Shown: piece after piece, positions 61,805 through 64,000 of the stretch
How positions within the stretch are numbered: position 1 is the stretch's first letter
Layout: the number at the start of each line of letters is the position of its first letter
Program-made: the position numbers and the translations under genes
NCBI GenBank assembly: GCA_030429495.1
Contig: JAUIFH010000002.1
Coordinates: forward strand, 372,001 to 436,000
Length of the DNA: 64,000 bases
DNA from: Alphaproteobacteria bacterium
Lineage (GTDB): Bacteria; Pseudomonadota; Alphaproteobacteria; Rhodobacterales; Rhodobacteraceae
Direction of reading: 5' to 3'
The notes under the pieces: generated by a model
The model's input: only the letters and a program-made list of their open reading frames with translations
Told to the model about the DNA's origin: nothing
Databases searched by the model: none

Positions 61805-62869
61805 GTGACACCAATGCCGGCCGGTCCGCGCATAGCCTACGTTCTCGACCCGCGATTTCCCGGCGGGACGTCCTCGGGCGTGGCGGAGGAACTGAAAGTC
61901 ACGGCCCGGTTCGGGCAGGTTGCGGTCCATGCCATCGGGTCACGGATGTTCGGCGGGCGCGAAGTGGCGCCGCAACTTGCGGGCGTGCTTGAGGACCTGG
62001 GCGTCACGCCGGTCTGGGACGCCCCCGTTATCGGCGCGGATATCGTTATCCTGCACAACCCCGTCTTCCTGAAATTTGACGCGGCCCTCCAAAGCCGCAT
62101 TGTCACGCGCCATCTGATTGTGGTCGCGCAGGAGAATTTCCTGCGCCCCGGCGGCGCGGAAGGGTTCGACGTTGCGCATTGCATGGGCCTCATCGATCGC
62201 GCGTCGCTTGCCCTGCGGAAATCCGTTGCGCCCGTCTCGGGGCACAACCGCGCAACGGTTGCGGCGTGGCACCAGCGGTTCGGCCTGCCGCCCGGATGGG
62301 GGGTTTTGCCGGAGGACTGGTTTCACATTTGCGACTTCGCGTTCCTGCCGCCGACGGCTGCACCACGGGACCAGCGCGGCCGGCTGTCGCGGCCCGGGCT
62401 GGAGAAGTTTCCGCCCCGCGCGGTGATGGATCTGTGCTTCCCGCCCCACGCGGAGGCCAACGTCATCCTTGGTGCCGACCCGCTTCTGACAGAAGATACG
62501 GTTCGCCCGCACTGGACGCTGCATCCGTTTCGCAGCCTTGAGGTCGACGCCTTCTTCCGCCTGATCGACTTCATGGTCTACTTCACGGCCCCGACCTGGC
62601 AGGAAAGCTTCGGCCGCGTTCTGGCCGAGGGGATCGCGGCGGGCAAGGTGGTGATCGCCGACCCGGCCACGGCGGAGAGTTTCGACGGCGCCGTCGTGTC
62701 GGCGCGGCCGGAAGAGGTCGACGCGATCATCCGTAGCTTCCTTGCCGCGCCAGAACGCTATCGCGATCATGTTCTGAACGCGCAATCGGCAATCACGCGG
62801 TTCTCGTCTGAAGCTTTCGCCGCGCGGTTCGGCGGCATTCTCGAAGGCACGCTCAAGGTGGCTGCATGA
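61805..62869 (+). CDS. Glycosyltransferase (GT4-like)
   Basis: 354 residues with the GTG start chosen. GPRIAYVLDPRFPGGTSSGVAEELKV at the start, then DIVILHNPVFLKFDAAL, and a C-terminal half with the GT4 motif TWQESFGRVLAEGIAAGKVVIAD (E-x7-E), PATAESFDGAVVSA. The glycosyl donor and acceptor are unknown. GGGAG sits before the GTG at 61805; the ATG at 61814 is an alternative. It overlaps the next gene by 4 nt, so they are coupled. Confidence 0.83.
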   Translation: MTPMPAGPRIAYVLDPRFPGGTSSGVAEELKVTARFGQVAVHAIGSRMFGGREVAPQLAGVLEDLGVTPVWDAPVIGADIVILHNPVFLKFDAALQSRIVTRHLIVVAQENFLRPGGAEGFDVAHCMGLIDRASLALRKSVAPVSGHNRATVAAWHQRFGLPPGWGVLPEDWFHICDFAFLPPTAAPRDQRGRLSRPGLEKFPPRAVMDLCFPPHAEANVILGADPLLTEDTVRPHWTLHPFRSLEVDAFFRLIDFMVYFTAPTWQESFGRVLAEGIAAGKVVIADPATAESFDGAVVSARPEEVDAIIRSFLAAPERYRDHVLNAQSAITRFSSEAFAARFGGILEGTLKVAA

Positions 62870-64000
62870 TCCTGATCGAATCCGGAGAGCGCACCGAGAA
62901 AAGCTTCGATGCGAAACTGGTCTTCGCCCGCCAGCTCGCCAGTCGCGGGCACCGCGTCGTGCTGGACGACCGGGTCTTGCCCGAACGCCTCGATCGCAAC
63001 CAGAAATACGAAGCGGCTGCGTTTCTTGCCACTCTCGATGGCGCGGCGATTTCGCGCGTGCTGGTCATAGGTGCCGAGGCAGTATCGCAGGAAACGATGC
63101 TCGCGCTGCGCGGCTTTGACCTTGCACCGGAGGTAAGCGTGGCCGCGATCGGGCGGTTCCCGCAGCGGCAGGCCGCGATCGGGGCGCAGGCGAAGATCGC
63201 CTATGCGACCGGGCACGAACCGACGCTTGTCGATCTGTCGACACTGCTGCCGCAGCCACTCCTTGCGGATGCGGTCCTGCCGCTCGCTGCGGTTCCCGCG
63301 CGCCGGGTTGAGGATGGCGGCCCGCCCCGCCTGTTCATCTTTCTGGCTCAGGAAACGCTCGACAATCCGCAGGTCCTGCCGGTTCTGGCCGCGATGGACC
63401 AGCTTCCCGACTGGCGGCTGAACCTGATCCTTCCCGGGCGCGGAAAGGAACTGATAAAGGCCACACGCTACGACCGGCTGCGCGTCCTTGGCTATTCGGA
63501 GGTGCCACCGGCGACCATTGCCGCCCTTGCGGACATCGCGGTCTTCTTCGGCGATGGTGTGCCCGGAGAGCGGATGGCGGCTTTCGCGCTCGATCTGATG
63601 CGGTCGGGTGGCGCGGTCGTCGACTGCACCGCGACGGGCGCCTTTCAGGCGAGCGGTGCCCCCGTGGTGCGGGGGGGCGAGGACCTTGCCGCGCTGGCCG
63701 ATCATTTGCTCCATACCGTCCTTGTCAACCGGCAGGAAATCGGTCGGCGCGCGCAGGAAAGCCGTTGGCTGACTGCCAACGGGATCGAAAACCTCGAACG
63801 TGCACTTGGTCTTCCGGTTCCCGTGGCCGGGCCCGCCCCGGTGACTGACCGGCCGACCCGGACGGTTTTTCTGCCGACCAACGGCGTGGGCCTTGGCCAC
63901 GCCCGACGCTGCACGCTTGTCGCGGAAGAGATGGCCGGTTCCGGCGATATCGCCTTCGCGGCGTTCCCGAGTTGCGTTCCGATGATCGTGGAAAAGGGCT
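62866..64000 (+). CDS. Glycosyltransferase-like protein (partial, C-terminus beyond window)
   Basis: Open through the right edge: 378 codons from the ATG at 62866, which overlaps the stop of the previous gene by 4 nt. The first part reads ILIESGERTEKSFDAKLVFARQLASRGHRVVLDDRVLPERLDRNQKYEAAAFLATLDGA and later VLGYSEVPPATIAALADIAVFFGDG, which looks like a two-domain sugar-binding fold. Near residue 335 a second domain begins, FLPTNGVGLGHARRCTLVAEEM, like the N-terminal domain of MurG/GT28 or MGT glycosyltransferases. Likely a surface or cell-wall polysaccharide enzyme; the exact role is open. Confidence 0.72.
   Translation, partial: MILIESGERTEKSFDAKLVFARQLASRGHRVVLDDRVLPERLDRNQKYEAAAFLATLDGAAISRVLVIGAEAVSQETMLALRGFDLAPEVSVAAIGRFPQRQAAIGAQAKIAYATGHEPTLVDLSTLLPQPLLADAVLPLAAVPARRVEDGGPPRLFIFLAQETLDNPQVLPVLAAMDQLPDWRLNLILPGRGKELIKATRYDRLRVLGYSEVPPATIAALADIAVFFGDGVPGERMAAFALDLMRSGGAVVDCTATGAFQASGAPVVRGGEDLAALADHLLHTVLVNRQEIGRRAQESRWLTANGIENLERALGLPVPVAGPAPVTDRPTRTVFLPTNGVGLGHARRCTLVAEEMAGSGDIAFAAFPSCVPMIVEKG

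Noticed and set aside
1-64000. tRNA, rRNA, tmRNA, 4.5S RNA, CRISPR arrays, insertion sequences, prophage genes
   Set aside because: I checked the gaps by eye for their usual patterns and saw none; the gaps are short and mostly explained. A covariance search would be the decisive check.

Overview
The window is about 64 kb of GC-rich, gene-dense chromosome from an alphaproteobacterium, almost certainly of the Rhodobacteraceae (Rhodobacter/Roseobacter group). The signs are gene order and content: rpoZ-rsh-DUF2062-pdxJ, rpsA-ihfB-lapA-trpF-trpB, phoH-ybeY-corC-lnt followed by metK, a SAM/SAH riboswitch before metK (a class known from Rhodobacterales), an SMC of 1151 residues, and a CtrA-type TTAA-N7-TTAA site. 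Many neighbours overlap by 4 nt (ATGA or GTGA). No rRNA, tRNA, CRISPR array, insertion sequence or prophage was found.

Layout. 0-8.9 kb: stringent response and housekeeping genes (pdxJ partial, rsh, rpoZ, folK, an NYN-domain protein, ispH, a methyltransferase, a LysE exporter, rnhA, a TRIC-type channel, a GlsB-like protein). 8.9-15.1 kb: def-def2-fmt, in which the second deformylase has lost its catalytic residues, then a PatB-like C-S lyase, an L,D-transpeptidase, a receiver-domain protein, a lytic transglycosylase and a tiny secreted peptide. 15.2-26.9 kb: smc, a GFA-GNAT fusion, an FMN reductase, an FAD oxidase divergent from mnmD, a DMT exporter, a soluble lytic transglycosylase, dapA and a glycosyltransferase-like protein. 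27-36.9 kb: miaB, phoH-ybeY-corC-lnt, riboswitch-metK, a structured leader, trmB and aroA. 36.8-44.3 kb: a BchE-like radical SAM protein with no photosynthesis neighbours, cmk, rpsA, ihfB, lapA, trpF, a GNAT protein and trpB.

44.3-51.2 kb is the main accessory region. Two exported caspase-like proteins, both with Sel1-type repeats, sit in one minus-strand run. Each overlaps by 4 nt with a small exported partner: a 240-aa protein and a Pro/Ala-rich protein ending in nine glycines. Converging on this run are three plus-strand genes: a 108-aa protein, a Tat-type exported Gly-rich protein and a membrane-anchored LuxR-type HTH protein. This is the best candidate in the window for an undescribed envelope system. 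51.3-64 kb: a ribokinase-type kinase, an RND efflux operon with two adaptors, a purine phosphorylase with an MTA/SAH-type deaminase, then a Pro-rich membrane protein, a small exported protein and two glycosyltransferase-like genes, the last cut by the window edge.

Two 85-bp copies of a nested palindrome (7460-7544 and, inverted, 25947-26031) align without gaps at 68 of 85 positions. They look like a small dispersed intergenic element of this genome.
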